A stretch of DNA of 5,553 nt from Planctomycetaceae bacterium (GTDB lineage Bacteria > Planctomycetota > Planctomycetia > Planctomycetales > Planctomycetaceae), in assembly GCA_003445035.1 (NCBI GenBank), contig DLVV01000461.1, positions 1,656 to 7,208 of the forward strand. The letters are read 5' to 3'. Positions within the stretch are counted from its first letter, which is position 1. Each line of letters begins with the position of its first letter. The position numbers and the translations under genes are program-made. This document shows, piece after piece, positions 5,201 to 5,553 of the stretch. Below the pieces are notes generated by a model. That model saw only the letters and a program-made list of their open reading frames with translations. It searched no databases and was not told the origin of the DNA.

Positions 5201-5553
5201 GAACGTTGTACATGATGACGATCCGGGGAGAGTACTCGGATGGGCCTTTTGTGCTGGATGCCGCCAATGCCAACCGGCTGGTCCATCAACGAACCGTTTC
5301 GACAACGGCGCCACAGGCGCTGTTGATGATGAACGACCCCTTCGTGCAGTCGCTGGCCGGGTCGCTGGCCGCCCGCTTACTGGCGATCGACAGCCTGCAG
5401 TCCCGGGAACGCATCGCGGCGGTCTACGAACTGCTGTTCGCCCGTCCTCCGGAGGCTCGCGAACTGGAAGCCGGGGTGGGGTTTCTGTCGTCAATTGACG
5501 ATGAATCACGTGCGTGGGAACAATACTGTCACGCACTGATGTGTTCCAACGAA
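2203..5553 (+). CDS. PSCyt1-DUF1549-DUF1553 planctomycete cytochrome-like protein, 3' end just outside the window
   Basis: The frame is open for 1117 residues to the last base; it ends in YCHALMCSNE, which in this family is usually followed by a few residues such as F-x-Y-x-D and the stop, so little is missing. The ATG at 2203 begins a signal peptide (KRGR start, hydrophobic 8-23, STA cleavage at 27-29); the ribosome site is weak (AAGG, two bases away). Domains: PSCyt1 with heme motif CFSCH at 48-52 and a possible distal Met101 in KMPP; DUF1549/PSCyt2 from about 145, with RWGRHWLDVVRY at 240-251 and CARCHDHKFDP at 356-366; a charged helix likely to be coiled coil (about 403-435); a probable beta-sandwich insert (about 540-685); a linker with VHIRGEYLRLG; and DUF1553 from about 847, with ANRIW at 867-871. 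It is divergent from the redoxin gene. Heme binding and export are predicted; the biological role of the family is unknown. Confidence 0.96.
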   Translation, partial: MKRGRNSILSLSGGLGVVALILMSSTSTADDGVDFFERRVRPLLAKRCFSCHGPKKQEGGLRLDIRGGATKGGESGPSLVTGKPKRSLMITAVRRTGELKMPPVKPLSASEISVLVKWVADGAVWPASEKGLPAHSGGITDDDRRFWSFQPLNATPPPPVKNAEWCRSPVDRFVLARIEAAGLTPAKPADRRTLIRRATLDLTGLPPTPQQVARFVDDDTPGAFARLVDELLASPAYGARWGRHWLDVVRYCDSRDARHTGQPYDVNEAWRYRDWVVDSFNHDRSYAEFVRQQIAGDYAPVTNSIQNSVEGLIATGMLVIGEWGSGDADARKMYTDIVDDQVNVISQTFMGVSLSCARCHDHKFDPFSTRDYYRMAGIFFSTQIATPGTDARLMRQPLVTVAERSRREKIEGRIAKIALELKRLNQQRVDQLRQQVVSQASRYLLALWDLKRRHPDSVFGASIDNEAVTACARQHKVNPGLLSVWQNTLRTLADDGELLSVPVANLGATGVFTWKSKNVQPLFNVNTTNTVVRVPGTIPPRSVAVHPTPTSGVAMAWRSPFSGQVRVTARVSDAHHGGNGVEWSLEHDHGLRSDTLVSGTIDADKSSPRSLSTVSVTSGDKIRLLVLPRNDNHICDLTRLELEIEETGGRKRSWSPERDFVGNPQQGNPHADAYGNADTWSFTHMARRRNLNSAPHARVAALAPWLDAVARGDDRQVRQLADSLQTSLVAPAGGRKPNEPVSRLLNWLTSTDGLMRDNTTLVLDGKARARRDQLAAESNRMKAQLKTTGLALAAREGGVPGTEHAGFRDAKVHIRGEYLRLGQAVKRGVPEILAGPKPLEIKSGSGRAELARWISRDDHPLTPRVMANRIWLHHFGEGLVRTPGDFGRRGMPPTHPQLLDWLARKFVASGWSVKAMHRLMMLTAVYRQSTGTRNRLAADPENRLFARMTSRRLEVEVIRDTLLSVSGQIDLRMKGPSAPRYPGGYSRTERRKPVFTSTRRTLYMMTIRGEYSDGPFVLDAANANRLVHQRTVSTTAPQALLMMNDPFVQSLAGSLAARLLAIDSLQSRERIAAVYELLFARPPEARELEAGVGFLSSIDDESRAWEQYCHALMCSNE

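Noticed and set aside
4932..5498. A 188-codon plus-strand frame within the DUF1553 region
   Set aside because: It is in another frame inside a clearly conserved domain (ANRIW through the QALLMMNDPFV region), and its low-complexity Arg/Gly/Pro composition is typical of a shadow.

Overview
This looks like a chromosomal fragment from a planctomycete, or less likely a relative in the wider PVC group. The evidence is the protein families: a DUF1552 (HXXSHH) protein and a PSCyt1-DUF1549-DUF1553 cytochrome-like protein are both strongly amplified in Planctomycetes. All three proteins seem to be exported. The DNA is moderately GC-rich. I see no mobile element, CRISPR array, tRNA or rRNA.

Layout. (1) Bases 1-852, plus strand: the C-terminal part of a DUF1552 protein whose start lies outside the window. 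(2) Bases 853-1010: a short convergent junction with two hairpins and no T-tract. (3) Bases 1011-1889, minus strand: an exported thioredoxin/redoxin-like protein with a CGSC redox site and an EF-hand placed just before the last helix of the fold. (4) Bases 1890-2202: a 313-base divergent intergenic region with a plausible promoter for the minus-strand gene and a few operator-like dyads. (5) Bases 2203-5553, plus strand: a very large PSCyt1/DUF1549/DUF1553 protein, open to the window end and probably only a few residues short of its stop.

How the genes may work together. All three products belong to the planctomycete cell-envelope repertoire. A c-type cytochrome-like protein with two CxxCH motifs needs reduced cysteines for heme attachment, so a divergently transcribed exported thioredoxin-like protein beside it is suggestive, but a link is inference. 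The biological roles of DUF1552, DUF1549 and DUF1553 are not established.

The observation most worth following is the end of the redoxin gene. Its TGA stop falls exactly where, from memory of the redoxin family, a conserved C-terminal Gly-Cys motif should have its Cys. The same frame continues for five family-like residues (RIPRE) to a TAG. A hairpin with geometry resembling a bacterial SECIS element follows the TGA. Selenocysteine recoding, a Cys-to-stop change, or coincidence with a convergent-gene terminator are the alternatives.
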